Shown: positions 30,913-42,494, counted from the stretch's first letter. The stretch: 64,000 bases of DNA from Streptomyces fulvorobeus (GCF_013167895.1 NZ_BLWC01000001.1:1922001-1986000), one strand, 5' to 3'. Numbers and translations are program-made. Notes: generated by a model from the sequence alone, not told the origin.

Positions 30913-31815
30913 ATGGAATTCCTCGAACCCGCCTTCATGCAGCGCGCCCTGATCGCCGCCGTGCTCGTCGGCATCACCGCCCCGGCCATCGGCATCTTCC
31001 TGGTGCAGCGCCGCCAGGCCCTGATGGGCGACGGCATCGGGCACATCGCGATGACCGGTGTCGGCCTCGGCTTCCTGCTCTCCACCAGCCCCGTGTGGAT
31101 GGCCACGGCCGTCGCCGTCGCGGGCGCGGTCGCCATGGAACTGATCCGCTGGTACGGGCACACCCGCGGCGACATCGCGCTGGCCATGCTCTTCTACGGC
31201 GGTATGGCGGGCGGTGTCCTGCTGATCAACATCTCCGACACCGGCTCCAACGCCAACCTCACGTCGTACCTCTTCGGCTCGCTGTCCACGGTCTCCGAGG
31301 AGGACGTCACCGCGATCTGCGTACTGGCCGCCTTCGTGGTGCTGGTGACGATCGGCCTGCGGCGGCAGTTGTTCGCGGTCAGCCAGGACGAGGAGTTCGC
31401 CCGGGTCACCGGGCTCCCGGTGCGCGTGCTGAACCTCCTGATCGCGGTGACGGCGGCCGTCACCGTCACGGTCGCGATGCGGGTCGTCGGCCTGCTGCTC
31501 GTCAGCGCGCTCATGGTGGTGCCGGTGGCGGCGGCGCAGCAGATCTCCAAGTCCTTCAAGGTGACCTTCGTCCTGTCGGTGGTCATCGGCACGGCGGTCA
31601 CACTGGCCGGCACCGTGACGTCGTACTACCGGGACGTCCCGCCCGGCGCGACGATCGTGCTCCTGGCCATCGCCGCGTTCGTCGTGCTCACCGCGCTCGC
31701 CGCGCCCCTGGCACGCCGCCGGGCCCGGACCGCCGAGGCGGACCGGGCGTGCTCCCTCGACCCGGGCAGCGCCGTACCGCCCGGCCCCCGGGAGCCGGGC
31801 GACGTCCGGGTGTGA
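30913..31815 (+). CDS. znuB: Zinc ABC transporter permease
   Basis: A 300-residue cluster 9 permease with about eight hydrophobic helices. Typical stretches are FMQRALIAAVLVGITAPAIG, LVQRRQALMGDGIGHIAMTG, MLFYGGMAGGVLLI, YLFGSLSTVSEED and VVGLLLVSALMVVPVAAAQQ. Starts five bases after znuC. The C-terminal 35 residues are charged and Pro-rich. Works with ZnuA and ZnuC. Confidence 0.94.
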   Translation: MEFLEPAFMQRALIAAVLVGITAPAIGIFLVQRRQALMGDGIGHIAMTGVGLGFLLSTSPVWMATAVAVAGAVAMELIRWYGHTRGDIALAMLFYGGMAGGVLLINISDTGSNANLTSYLFGSLSTVSEEDVTAICVLAAFVVLVTIGLRRQLFAVSQDEEFARVTGLPVRVLNLLIAVTAAVTVTVAMRVVGLLLVSALMVVPVAAAQQISKSFKVTFVLSVVIGTAVTLAGTVTSYYRDVPPGATIVLLAIAAFVVLTALAAPLARRRARTAEADRACSLDPGSAVPPGPREPGDVRV

Positions 31816-31880
31816 CCGTGACCCCGGGGCGGGCTGGCACAATGGCCCGACACACGTACGGGCGACACGAGGAGGCAGCT

Positions 31881-32315
31881 GTGACCGCGCCGATCAGTGG
31901 CACCAACGCGGCGCCGGTACGCGGCCGGTCGACCCGGCAGCGGGCGGCGGTGGCGGCGGCGCTCGACGAGGTCGCCGAGTTCCGCAGCGCCCAGGAACTG
32001 CACGACGTGCTCAAGCACCGCGGCGACTCGGTCGGGCTGACCACCGTCTACCGCACCCTGCAGTCCCTCGCGGACGCGGGCGAGGTCGACGTGCTGCGCA
32101 CCACCGAGGGCGAGGCGGTCTACCGCCGGTGCTCGACGGGCGACCACCACCACCACCTGGTCTGCCGGATGTGCGGCAAGGCGGTCGAGGTCGAGGGCCC
32201 CGCCGTGGAGCAGTGGGCGGAGACGATCGCCGCCCAGCACGGCTACGTGAACGTGGCCCACACCGTGGAGATCTTCGGCACCTGCGTGGAGTGCGCGGCC
32301 ACCGCCGAGAGCTGA
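31881..32315 (+). CDS. zur: Zinc uptake regulator Zur (Fur family)
   Basis: A 144-residue Fur-family repressor. Winged helix (RSTRQRAAVAAALDEVAEF, SVGLTTVYRTLQSLADAGEVD) is followed by the metal and dimerisation domain. The HHHHLVCRMCGKAVEVEG stretch and FGTCVECAATAE give the structural CxxC pairs; HHHH supplies sensory ligands. AGGAGG lies five bases before the GTG. Its position after znuACB and two Zur-like boxes upstream of znuA identify it as Zur rather than Fur or Nur. It lies 65 bases downstream of znuB; an own promoter is possible. Confidence 0.93.
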   Translation: MTAPISGTNAAPVRGRSTRQRAAVAAALDEVAEFRSAQELHDVLKHRGDSVGLTTVYRTLQSLADAGEVDVLRTTEGEAVYRRCSTGDHHHHLVCRMCGKAVEVEGPAVEQWAETIAAQHGYVNVAHTVEIFGTCVECAATAES

Positions 32316-32328
32316 CCCGGTGCGGGAA

Positions 32329-32377
32329 CCCGCCGCGCTCCCGTACCGCGCGCGTACGCGGACGGGAGCGCGGCGGC
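32329..32377. terminator. Bidirectional terminator between zur and uppS
   Basis: Long inverted repeat with arms CCGCCGCGCTCCCGT and ACGGGAGCGCGGCGG around a loop rich in CGCG/GTACGC, placed between two convergent stop codons. Confidence 0.8.
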
Positions 32378-32381
32378 GGGC

Positions 32382-33207
32382 TCAGACGGCCGGGCCCTCG
32401 GCGGTACCCGCCTCCACCGCACCGCCGAAGCGGCGGTCGCGCTGGGCGTACTCCATGCAGGCACGCCACAGGTCCCGGCGGTCGAAGTCGGGCCACAGGA
32501 CGTCCTGGAACACCATCTCCGCGTACGCGCTCTGCCAGATCAGGTAGTTCGAGGTGCGCTGCTCACCGCTGGGACGTACGAAGAGGTCCACGTCCGGCAT
32601 GTCCGGGTAGTAGATGTACTTCGCGAACGTCTTCTCGTTGACCTTCGCGGGGTCGAGCTTCCCGGCCGCGACGTCCTGCGCGATGCGCTGCGCGGCATCG
32701 GCGATCTCGGCCCGGCCGCCGTAGTTGACGCAGAAGTACAGCGTCATCCTGTCGTTGTCCTTTGTCTGCTCCTGGGCGACCTGGAGCTCCTGCACGACGG
32801 ACTTCCACAGCTTCGGCATCCGTCCCACCCAGCGGATGCGGATGCCCAGCTCGTCCATCTCGTCGCGGCGGCGGCGGATGACGTCCCGGTTGAAGTTCAT
32901 CAGGAACTTCACCTCGTCCGGCGAGCGCTTCCAGTTCTCCGTGGAGAAGGCGTACAGCGAGAGGTTCTTGACGCCCATCTCGATGCAGCCCTTGAGGACG
33001 TCCATGACGACGCTCTCGCCGACCTTGTGGCCCTCGGTGCGCGGGAGTCCCCGCTCCTTGGCCCAGCGGCCGTTGCCGTCCATCACGACGGCGACGTGCC
33101 TGGGCACCAGCTCCGCGGGGAGCTTCGGGGGGTGGCTCCGGAGGGGTGCGGCTCGGGGACTTGTAGGTGCGCCGGTTACGGCCGCCGAGGATTCCGCGTA
33201 CTTCCAT
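32382..33207 (-). CDS. uppS: Isoprenyl (undecaprenyl) diphosphate synthase, frameshifted in this sequence
   Basis: About 275 residues once two one-base gaps are corrected. cis-Prenyltransferase making the C55 (or shorter) lipid carrier for cell wall synthesis. [20 protein letters not shown] carries the catalytic Asp and pyrophosphate site; [43 protein letters not shown] and [20 protein letters not shown] follow. The start [18 protein letters not shown] is in another frame; adding one C in the run at 33155-33158 and one in 33127-33132 gives [20 protein letters not shown], the expected N-terminus. The gene is essential, so sequence error is likely. Precedes no operon partner; recO lies 22 bases upstream. 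Confidence 0.9.
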
Positions 33208-33229
33208 GAGCTTCTCTCGTCTCCCTGTG

Positions 33230-33976
33230 TCACTTCTCTACGTACCGCAGCGAGCGCAGTCCCCGCTCCAGGTGCCAGTGCAGATAGGCGGACACCAGTC
33301 CGCTCCCCTCCCTGACATGACGCGCCTCGCACGCGTCCGCCGTCTCCCAGTCGCCGGTGAGCAGCGCGCTCAGCAGGGTGACGGCCTCAGCAGAGGGTAC
33401 GACGCTGCCGGGCACCCGGCAGTCGCCGCATATGACGCCGCCCGCGGCGACGGAGAAGAACCGGTTCGGACCGGACATCCCACACTTCGCGCAGTCCTCG
33501 AAGCTCGGTGCGTAGCCGTTCACGGCGAGGGACCGCAGCAGGAACGCGTCGAGGATGAGGTTGGGCGCGTGCTCGGCGCGGGAGAGGGTGCGCAGGCCGC
33601 CGACGAGCAGCAGGTACTGCTGGACCGCGGGCTCGCCCTCGTGGTCGGTGAACCGTTCGGCGGTCTCCAGCATGGCCGTGCCCGCGGTGTAGCGGGCGTA
33701 GTCGGCGACGATGCCGCCGCCGTACGGCGCGATCGTCTCGCTCTGGGTGCACAGGGGAAGGCCGCGGCCGACCAGTTCACTGCCGCGGGCGAAGAACTGC
33801 ACGTCCACGTGGGAGAAGGGTTCGAGCCTGGCCCCGAACTTGGACTTGGTGCGCCGGACGCCGCGTGCGACGGCACGCACCCGCCCGTGGCCGCGGGTCA
33901 GGATCGTGATGATCCGGTCGGCCTCGCCCAGTTTCTGCGTACGCAGCACGACGCCGTCGTCCCGGAACAAGCTCAT
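33230..33976 (-). CDS. recO: DNA repair protein RecO
   Basis: A 248-residue RecO, mediating RecF-pathway loading of RecA and annealing SSB-coated strands. The N-terminal OB fold starts [40 protein letters not shown] follows. A C4 zinc site is formed by CAKCGMSG and GGVICGDCR. Length and order are normal. The ATG was chosen at MSLFRD because homologues begin there; six codons upstream are not conserved. Cotranscribed with uppS downstream. Confidence 0.94.
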   Translation of the reverse strand: MSLFRDDGVVLRTQKLGEADRIITILTRGHGRVRAVARGVRRTKSKFGARLEPFSHVDVQFFARGSELVGRGLPLCTQSETIAPYGGGIVADYARYTAGTAMLETAERFTDHEGEPAVQQYLLLVGGLRTLSRAEHAPNLILDAFLLRSLAVNGYAPSFEDCAKCGMSGPNRFFSVAAGGVICGDCRVPGSVVPSAEAVTLLSALLTGDWETADACEARHVREGSGLVSAYLHWHLERGLRSLRYVEK

Positions 33977-34015
33977 GCGTCCATTGTCGCCCACCGGGGT
34001 CCCGGCCGGCCGCGG

Positions 34016-34705
34016 TCACCGCTCCGTGACGCTTTCGGTGCCCGCGGCCGGTACGACGAGCCCGGACTCGTACGCCACGATGACCAGCTGGGCACGGTCC
34101 CGGGCGGCCAGTTTGCCCATGATCCGGCTGACGTGGGTCTTGGCGGTGAGCGGGCTGAGGGAGAGGGTTTCCGCGATCTCGGTGTTGTTCAGGCCCCGGG
34201 CGACGAGACCGAGCACCTGGCGCTCCCTGTCCGTGAGGCAGTCCGGACCGGCCACGGCGCCCGGGGCGGGCGCGGTGGGGGCGCTCAGCACCCGGGCGAT
34301 CAGCCGGGCCGTGGGGCCGGGCGAGAGGAGGGCCTCACCCGCGGCCACCGTGGTGATGGCCGCGAGGAGTTCGGCCGGTCTGGTGTCCTTGACCAGGAAG
34401 CCGGAAGCGCCCGCGCGCAGCGCCTCGACGACGTGTTCGTCGGTGTCGTACGTCGTGAGGACGAGCACCTTCACCCCGGCGAGGTCCTCGTCGGCGGCGA
34501 TACGGCGGGTGGCCTCGATGCCGTCGAGGTCGGGCATCCGGATGTCCATGACGACGAGGTCGGCCCGTGCGCTGCGGGCCAGCTCCACCGCCTCCAGGCC
34601 GTTGCCCGCCTGGCCGACGACCGTCATGCCCGGGTCCGACTCGACGAGCATCGCGAAGGCGGCCCGGACGAGCGTCTGGTCGTCGGCGAGCAGGACCCGG
34701 ATCAC
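34016..34705 (-). CDS. NarL/LuxR-family response regulator
   Basis: A 229-residue response regulator. Receiver domain: VLLADDQTLVRAAF with acidic pocket, VVMDIRMPDLDG with phospho-acceptor Asp, VLTTYDTDEHVVEAL and VKDTRPAELL. The C-terminal LuxR HTH contains LTDRERQVLGLVARGLNNTE and LSPLTAKTHVSRIMGKL. The GTG overlaps the kinase stop by four bases, so kinase and regulator are translationally coupled. Probable target is the adjacent MMPL exporter. Confidence 0.94.
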   Translation of the reverse strand: MIRVLLADDQTLVRAAFAMLVESDPGMTVVGQAGNGLEAVELARSARADLVVMDIRMPDLDGIEATRRIAADEDLAGVKVLVLTTYDTDEHVVEALRAGASGFLVKDTRPAELLAAITTVAAGEALLSPGPTARLIARVLSAPTAPAPGAVAGPDCLTDRERQVLGLVARGLNNTEIAETLSLSPLTAKTHVSRIMGKLAARDRAQLVIVAYESGLVVPAAGTESVTER

Positions 34706-36009
34706 AGCGCCGCCCGCCGGACCGGCACGCCGCCGGCCGGCGCCGCCGCGGGCGTCCGCGCCCGCGCCGCCGGGCGCTCCCGGGCCGGGGCGGGCGCGCT
34801 CTCCGGGAGCGGCAGCACCGCCGTCACCTCGAAGCCGCCGCCGGGGCGCGGCCCGACGCTCAGCGTGCCGCCGGTGCTGCGGGCCCGCTCCCGCATCCCC
34901 ACGATGCCGAACCCCGTGCCCACAGCGCCCTCCTGGCAGCCCAGGCCGTCGTCGGTGACCCTGACCCGCAGCGCGGCGCCGCCGGACTCCGGGCCCACGG
35001 TCACCGTGATCCGCACGCCGGGTCCCGCGTGCCGTACCGCGTTGGTCAGGGACTCCTGCACGATCCGGTAGGCGGCGGCGCCGGTCGCCGGGGCGAGCCG
35101 GCCCGGCGGGGTCCGTACCGAGAGGTCCACCCGCGCCCCGGCCGCCTCGGCCGCCCGCACGAGACCGGGCAGCGCGGCGAGGTCGGGCAGCGGCCCCTCG
35201 CCCTCCCCGGAACCGGCGCGCAGCACCCGCAGGGTGGTACGCAGTTCGGCGCGGGCCTCGCGGCAGGTCTCGGCGATGTCGTCGAGGGACCTGGCGACCG
35301 CCTCCCGGTCCAGCCGGTCGGGGTCGACGGTCAGGATGTGCGAGGCCACCGAGGTCTGCACGCCGATCACGGTGATGCTGTGGGCCAGCAGGTCGTGCAG
35401 ATCGCGGGCGATCCGCAGCCGCTCCTCGGCCACCCGGCGCGCGGCCTCCTCCTCGCGGGTGCGTTCCGCCCGTTCGGCGCGCTCGGCCATCGAGGCGACG
35501 CACTGCCGGTAGAAGCGGACGTCGACGCCGCAGAACAGCACGGCGATGATCCAGCCCGAGATCCGCAGGAGTTCGAGGCCCTGGTGGGTGTCGATGGTGC
35601 TGACCACCGTCACCATCCCGCCGAGCACGACCGCGCCGGTCAGGATGGTGCGCAGCGGTCTGCCGGTCACCGCGACCGTGTAGAGCGCGATGAGGGTCTG
35701 CGGCATCGGCGCCCCGTGGGCGTTGTCGAGCAGGTGGTAGGTCATGAGGACCGGAACCATCGCGGACAGCACCAGGACCGGGCTCGTGCGCCGCCACACC
35801 AGCAGCAGGGCACTGGCCGCCAGCAGGACCCAGCCGAGCGCGTCGGGGCTCCGCCCGTCGTCGGTCACGAGGGCGAGTACGAAGGACAGCGCACCGGCGC
35901 CCCCGGCGATGAGGGCGTCGGTGCGCTGTTTGTGCGGGGCGTCCATGGGGTCGCGGTTGACGACGGCCAGAAGGCGCGCGCCGCGGCGCGTGGTTCGGGG
36001 TGCGGACAC
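34702..36009 (-). CDS. Sensor histidine kinase (HisKA_3 type)
   Basis: A 435-residue membrane kinase. Five or six hydrophobic segments in residues 25-170 (ALIAGGAGALSFVLALV, GWVLLAASALLLVW, VLVLSAMVPVLMTY and others) form an intramembrane sensor; a coiled segment ERAERAERTREEEAARRVAEE leads to the dimerisation helix RIARDLHDLLAHSITVIG with phospho-acceptor His. The ATPase has YRIVQESLTNAVRHAG (N box), VRVTDDGLG and GFGIVGMRERAR (G boxes). GGAGG eight bases before the GTG decides the start. It lies 32 bases after the MMPL gene and is coupled to the response regulator. Confidence 0.92.
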   Translation of the reverse strand: MSAPRTTRRGARLLAVVNRDPMDAPHKQRTDALIAGGAGALSFVLALVTDDGRSPDALGWVLLAASALLLVWRRTSPVLVLSAMVPVLMTYHLLDNAHGAPMPQTLIALYTVAVTGRPLRTILTGAVVLGGMVTVVSTIDTHQGLELLRISGWIIAVLFCGVDVRFYRQCVASMAERAERAERTREEEAARRVAEERLRIARDLHDLLAHSITVIGVQTSVASHILTVDPDRLDREAVARSLDDIAETCREARAELRTTLRVLRAGSGEGEGPLPDLAALPGLVRAAEAAGARVDLSVRTPPGRLAPATGAAAYRIVQESLTNAVRHAGPGVRITVTVGPESGGAALRVRVTDDGLGCQEGAVGTGFGIVGMRERARSTGGTLSVGPRPGGGFEVTAVLPLPESAPAPARERPAARARTPAAAPAGGVPVRRAAL

Positions 36010-36041
36010 GCTGCCATCCTCCGGCATGGGTACGGGCACCG

Positions 36042-38142
36042 TCAGCGGGTTGCGACGAGTTCCGGTTCGCGGGGCGCGTCGGGTCCGTCGGCCGGGGGCT
36101 TGTGGCTGAGCGCCCCGGGCCACCAGACCGTGCGTCCCAGGGCGACGCTCGCCGAGGTCACCAGGTAGGTGCGGACCAGGAAGGTGTCGAGCAGCACACC
36201 GACCGCGATGACGAAGCCGAGTTCGGCCAGCGCCACCATCGGCATGCTCATCAGCACCCCGAAGGTCGCCGCGAGCACCAGTCCGGCCGAGGCGATCACC
36301 GCTCCCGTGGTCCGCAGCGCGGTGAGCGCGGCCGCTGTCGGTTCGGCCCCGGACAACGCCTCCTCCCGCATGCGGTGCATCAGGAAGATGCCGTAGTCGA
36401 CACCGAGTGCCACCAGGAAGACGAAGGAGAGCAGGGGCAGTCCCGGATCGGTGCCCTCGAATCCGAGGACCGGTTCGAAGACGAGTCCGGCGATGCCGAG
36501 GGAGGCCCCCAGACGGCGACGACCGCGGCGACGAGCATCAGCGGGGCGAGGAGGCTGCGCAGCAGGACGACGAGGATCAGCAGGACGGAGAGGACGACGA
36601 GCGGTACGACGACCTTCAGGTCACGGGCGTTGGTCTGCTCCAGGTCCAGCTGCTGGGCGCTGGGTCCGCCGACGTGGCTGCCGGGCAGGGAGCGCAGGGC
36701 CTCGATGGTGGCCCGCTCCCCGGCCGACTCGGGCCGGTGCTGGGGGACGACGGAGATCTCGGTCCAGCCGCCGCCGCTGCGGCCGCGTTCGACGGAGACG
36801 ACCCCTTCGGTGCCGCGGACCTCGGCGAGAGCCGCGTCCGCCCGGCCGGTGGGCGCGATGACGGTGATCGGCTGGGTCCCGCTGTCGGGGTAGGCGCTGC
36901 CGAGCGTCTCCATGGCACTGATCGAGTCCGGCGTGCTGGTGAAGAAGTCCTGCTGCTTGAGGTCACCGGGCAGGGCGAAGGCGCCGAGGGACAGCGCGCC
37001 CAGCAGGACACCGCCGGAGAGGAGCACGGCGACGGGCCTGCGCCCGGCGGAGCTGCCCATCGCGGCGAACAGCGAACGGCGCTGCTTCGGCACGCTCCCG
37101 TACGCGGGACGATCGGCCAGAAGACGTGGCGGCCGAGCAGCACCAGGACGGCGGGCAGCAGGGTCATCATGGCGAAGAGGGCGCACAGCACGCCGACGGC
37201 CGCGATGGGCCCCATGCCCCGGCTGCTGTTGAGGTTGGCGGCGAGCAGGCACAGCAGCCCCGCGGCGACGGTCCCGGACGAGGCGACGACGGCGGGCCCG
37301 CAGCCGCGCAGGGCGGCGGCCATGGCGTCGTAGGGCTGGGTGAAGCGGCTCAGTTCCTCGCGGTAGCGGGCGACGACCAGCAGCGCGTAGTCGGTTCCCG
37401 CGCCGAAGACGAGGATGGTCATCACCCCGGCGCTCTGGCCGCTGATCGTGATGTCGAACCCCTGGTTGAGTCCGTACGCCACGGCCATCGACAGGAAGTC
37501 GGCCATTCCGGCGACGACGAGGGGCACCAGCCAGAGGAACGGGCTGCGGTAGATCAGGATCAGCAGGATCGCGACGACGGCGACGGTCGTGTAGAGCAGC
37601 GGCCCGCCGAGCGAACCGTAGACCTCCAGGGCGTCGACGTTGAGCGCACCGGGACCGCCGACCTCCACCCTCAGCCCGTCGCCGCCCTTCGCGGTCTCGC
37701 GGATCTCACCGACGAACACCGCTCTGACGTCCTCGTCCTGCCCGGGCTCGGTCGAGGAGATCGCGTACATCAGCGTCGTGCCGTCCTGGGACGGCACGCC
37801 CCGGGGTACGGCGCTCAGCTCGTGCGCACCGGCGATCGAAGCGGTCTGCTCGTCGGCCTCGGCCCGGTCGGCGGGGGTCAGCCCGCTGTCGCGGTGGTAG
37901 ACGAGGACGAGGTCGGTGGACTCGCCGCCGGGCAGCGTGTCCTGGATCTTCGCCACCTGCGTGGAGTCGGCGTCGGCCGGCAGATAGTCGACGGCGCGGT
38001 CACGCTGCACGTCCCCGAGCTTGCCCGCGAACGGCGCGGCGACCGCGATCAGGGCCACCCAGAACGCGACGACCAGCCACGGCAGCGCCCGCCGCACCCC
38101 CGGCCGCATCCGCGTCCCGCTCATTTCCGTACTGGCCCCCAT
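36042..38142 (-). CDS. MMPL/RND-family transporter, frameshifted in this sequence
   Basis: About 700 residues after two corrections. Two repeats of six helices: ALPWLVVAFWVALIAVAAP at the N-terminus, a large extracytoplasmic loop, AVVAILLILIYRSPFLWLVP, GAGTDYALLVVARYREEL, and in the second half VVLSVLLILVVLLRSLLAP and LGVDYGIFLMHRMREEAL. The GxDY motifs are the proton-relay signature. Frames break at 37106-37108 (one C missing on the coding strand, restoring VPAYGSVPKQ) and at 36506-36510 (one G missing, restoring VWGASLGIAG). Probably exports lipids or hydrophobic metabolites; encoded just upstream of a two-component system, suggesting stress-induced efflux. Confidence 0.87.
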
Positions 38143-38289
38143 GACGCGGGCCCCCCTCCTGGTCGGTGTCCGGCTCACACCCAGACTCCCGGCAGGAAGG
38201 GACCGGCTCGTCACACGAGGGACCGACTTCAGGACTACTGCCCGAGGCGTCAGGCCCGCCCGACTACTCCCGGGGGAGTACGGCGGCTC

Positions 38290-38994
38290 CTAGGAGGGCG
38301 TGCGCGCTGCGGCGGCCAGCAACCGGGCCGTGTCCTCGGCGCGCAGGGACAGCGCGCTGCCCACCGTGGACAGCACCTCGCGCTCCGCCGGGCTGTACGG
38401 GCCGTCCGCGAGGGCGATCCGGGCGCCCTGGAGCAGTACCGACTCCCGCCCGGCGGCGGCCAGGTGAGGGGCGAGCGGTTTCAGCACCTCGTGCAGCTCG
38501 ATGGCCAGGGTCGCCCCGCACGCCTCGGCCGCGGGGTCGGAGCCGGGTCCGTGCCCGGTGTCGGCGGCGAGCACCTCGACGATGATGGAGAGCTGCTCCT
38601 GCGTGCAGTCCTGCAGCCCGGCGTCGCGCACGGTGGCGACGGCGGTCTCCAGGACCGTACGGGAGCCCGTGCCGCCCGCCGCGAGGACGCCCAGGGTGAC
38701 GGTGTGCACGGCGTCCCTGAGCATCGCGGAGAACCGGGTGGTGGTGGGGTGGCCGAGGACTTCGGTCGGGAAGTGGTCCCGGCAGACGGCGCATTCGACG
38801 ACGGTGCCCGCGCGGCCGCGCCGCAGCAGAGGCACCCCGAGGACGGTGAAGCGGCGGCGCCCGTCGAGGCGCCGGTAGTTGCGGTCGCCCCCGCAGCCCG
38901 GGCAGAAGAACTCCCCGTCACCGACGGTGTCCCAGACGGTGCGGATGCCGTAGATGCGCAGTCTTATGGCGCGTTGTCCTTTGGCTGACCGCAC
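38290..38994 (-). CDS. TerB-like protein with N-terminal zinc ribbon
   Basis: A 234-residue protein. An N-terminal zinc-ribbon-like part contains FFCPGCGGDRNYRRLDGRRR and VVECAVCRDHF, with FTVLGVPLLRRG between them. A TerB-like all-helical domain follows (LAAGGTGSRTVLETAVATVR, ADTGHGPGSDP, and VLLQGARIALADGPYSPAE). The GTG was chosen because GGAGG lies eight bases before it; an ATG 60 bases upstream lacks a site. TerB proteins occur in tellurite/stress responses, but this zinc-ribbon type is widespread and uncharacterised. Sits about 150 bases upstream of the MMPL gene. Confidence 0.82.
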   Translation of the reverse strand: MRSAKGQRAIRLRIYGIRTVWDTVGDGEFFCPGCGGDRNYRRLDGRRRFTVLGVPLLRRGRAGTVVECAVCRDHFPTEVLGHPTTTRFSAMLRDAVHTVTLGVLAAGGTGSRTVLETAVATVRDAGLQDCTQEQLSIIVEVLAADTGHGPGSDPAAEACGATLAIELHEVLKPLAPHLAAAGRESVLLQGARIALADGPYSPAEREVLSTVGSALSLRAEDTARLLAAAARTPS

Positions 38995-39204
38995 GTCGCA
39001 CACCTCCGTAACGCTCCGGCAACATTGCCGCGTGGGACGTGATGTTAACCACACCTTCGAGGCGGCGTCAGCACTCCGGATGTCACAACCCGCGGAGATG
39101 GCCGAACCCCGCCCACCCTGCTCGGGCGGACGGGGTGCTGGAGCCGGACGGTAACGCGGCTTATCGCACGTTCGTCCGCAAGGGAGCCGGACGGCGGCGG
39201 AGCG

Positions 39205-40989
<1,785 letters not shown>

Positions 40990-41073
40990 TCAAGGCTCCT
41001 GGGGGTCCGGCGTGGGAACGGCCGACTGTGTCGCTGCAACACCGGACTCCGCGGGGAGGGGGTCGGCCTACAA

Positions 41074-41121
41074 CTACAGACCCTCGCCGCGGCAGCTAAG
41101 AAGGAGCAGCCAGAAACGCAT
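41074..41121 (-). CDS. leuL: Leucine-rich leader peptide of leuA (leuL-like)
   Basis: A 15-codon open frame reading MRFWLLLLSCRGEGL, with four consecutive Leu codons (CTG CTC CTT CTT), two of which are rare in this GC-rich genome, ending in TAG 87 bases before the leuA start. Such leader peptides govern ribosome-mediated attenuation of leu genes, and leuA leaders have been predicted in actinobacteria. No ribosome-binding site is obvious, so translation may be leaderless. Confidence 0.7.
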   Translation of the reverse strand: MRFWLLLLSCRGEGL

Positions 41122-41281
41122 GATGCGGCGAGACTACCCGAGAGGCGCCCGGGACGCCGGTGTCGTATCAGTATGCGGGACCACGCCATCGGTAACGGGT
41201 GAACGGTGACTCATCACTCCATTTCGTCAATCATCGTCGCAATCAGCGACAAGAGCGTCACACGGTGCCACTGTTCTCCGC

Positions 41282-42391
41282 ATGCAGCCTCGACTCAGCA
41301 ACGGGCCTGGCCCCGTCCTGTGCACCATCGTGCCGCCCCAGATCCTCGACAGGCTCTCGCAGTCGGACGACCCCCTCCTGTCAGGTCCGGCGCGCCGGAC
41401 GCTGGAGGCGGACGGCGTCAGGCGCGCCCGCCGCCGGCTGACCGCCCTGGCCACCGTTCCCGCCTTCCGGACCGCCTCGGGAACTCCCCCCACCACACCG
41501 CACCGCACCCTGTACGACTGCCGTCACGGCACCGACCTGCCGGGGCACAAGGTGCGCGGCGAGGGCGAGGACCCCACCCAGGACGCGAGCGTCAACCGTG
41601 CGTACGCGGGACTGGGCGCCACCTTCGACCTGCTGCACACCGAGTACGGCCGCAGTTCCATCGACGGCAACGGGCTGCCCCTGACCGGCTCCGTGCACTA
41701 CGGCGAGAAGTACAACAACGCCTTCTTCGACGGCGAGCAGATGGTGTTCGGCGACGGGGACGGGGAGATCTTCCTCGACTTCACCCTCGCCGTCGACGTG
41801 ATCGCCCACGAACTGGCGCACGGGCTGACGCAGTACACGGCCAACCTGGTCTACGAGGGCCAGTCCGGTGCGCTCAACGAGTCCGTGTCGGACGTCTTCG
41901 GCGCGCTGGTGAAGCAGTACTCGCTCTGCCAGAACGCGCGGGAGGCCGACTGGCTGATCGGCGCGGGACTGCTCGCGCCCCGGGTGAGCGGGGTCGCCCT
42001 GCGCTCGATGAAGGCTCCCGGCACGGCGTACGACGACGACGTGCTGGGCAAGGACCCGCAGCCGGCGACGATGGACGACTACATCCAGACGGACGAGGAC
42101 AACGGCGGGGTCCACCTCAACTCGGGCATCCCCAACCGCGCGTTCTACCTGCTGGCCACCGCTCTCGGCGGCAACGCGTGGGAGCGGGCGGGCCACATCT
42201 GGTACGACGTGCTGACCGGCGGTGAACTGGCGGCGGACGCGGAGTTCGCGGAGTTCGCCCGGCTGACGGTGGCAGCGGCGAAGACGCGGTTCGGCGCGGG
42301 CGACGAGGCGGAGGCGGTGGTCAAGGCGTGGTCGGAGGTAGGCGTCCCCACGACCTCCACCCCGGCCGCCCCGAGCCCGTCCGTGGACTGA
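41282..42391 (+). CDS. Protealysin-like M4 metallopeptidase
   Basis: A 369-residue thermolysin-family zinc protease. No signal peptide. The N-terminal propeptide contains IVPPQILDRLSQS, resembling the short protealysin-type (PLN) propeptide. Catalytic motifs: DVIAHELAHGLTQYTANLVY (HExxH), GALNESVSDVFGAL with the third zinc ligand Glu, and GGVHLNSGIPNRAFYLLA with the catalytic His region. Ends with a Pro/Thr-rich tail. Probably a cytoplasmic or non-classically exported protease. An inhibitor-like gene follows about 100 bases downstream on the same strand. Unrelated to the divergent leuA. Confidence 0.92.
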   Translation: MQPRLSNGPGPVLCTIVPPQILDRLSQSDDPLLSGPARRTLEADGVRRARRRLTALATVPAFRTASGTPPTTPHRTLYDCRHGTDLPGHKVRGEGEDPTQDASVNRAYAGLGATFDLLHTEYGRSSIDGNGLPLTGSVHYGEKYNNAFFDGEQMVFGDGDGEIFLDFTLAVDVIAHELAHGLTQYTANLVYEGQSGALNESVSDVFGALVKQYSLCQNAREADWLIGAGLLAPRVSGVALRSMKAPGTAYDDDVLGKDPQPATMDDYIQTDEDNGGVHLNSGIPNRAFYLLATALGGNAWERAGHIWYDVLTGGELAADAEFAEFARLTVAAAKTRFGAGDEAEAVVKAWSEVGVPTTSTPAAPSPSVD

Positions 42392-42403
42392 GGACGCCTT
42401 CTT

Positions 42404-42425
42404 GAGCCCGCCCGGCGGTTGAGGG
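42404..42425. repeat. REP-like intergenic repeat
   Basis: GAGCCCGCCCGGCGGTTGAG-type segment, related to the CCTCAATCGCCGGACGGGCT element common in Streptomyces intergenic regions. Two related copies occur near 57.2 kb in this window. Confidence 0.5.
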
Positions 42426-42494
42426 CACCATGGGAGACCGTCCGGCGTTCCAGGACGTCCGAGAACCCGCACCACCGACCCCAGGCAGGAACCC

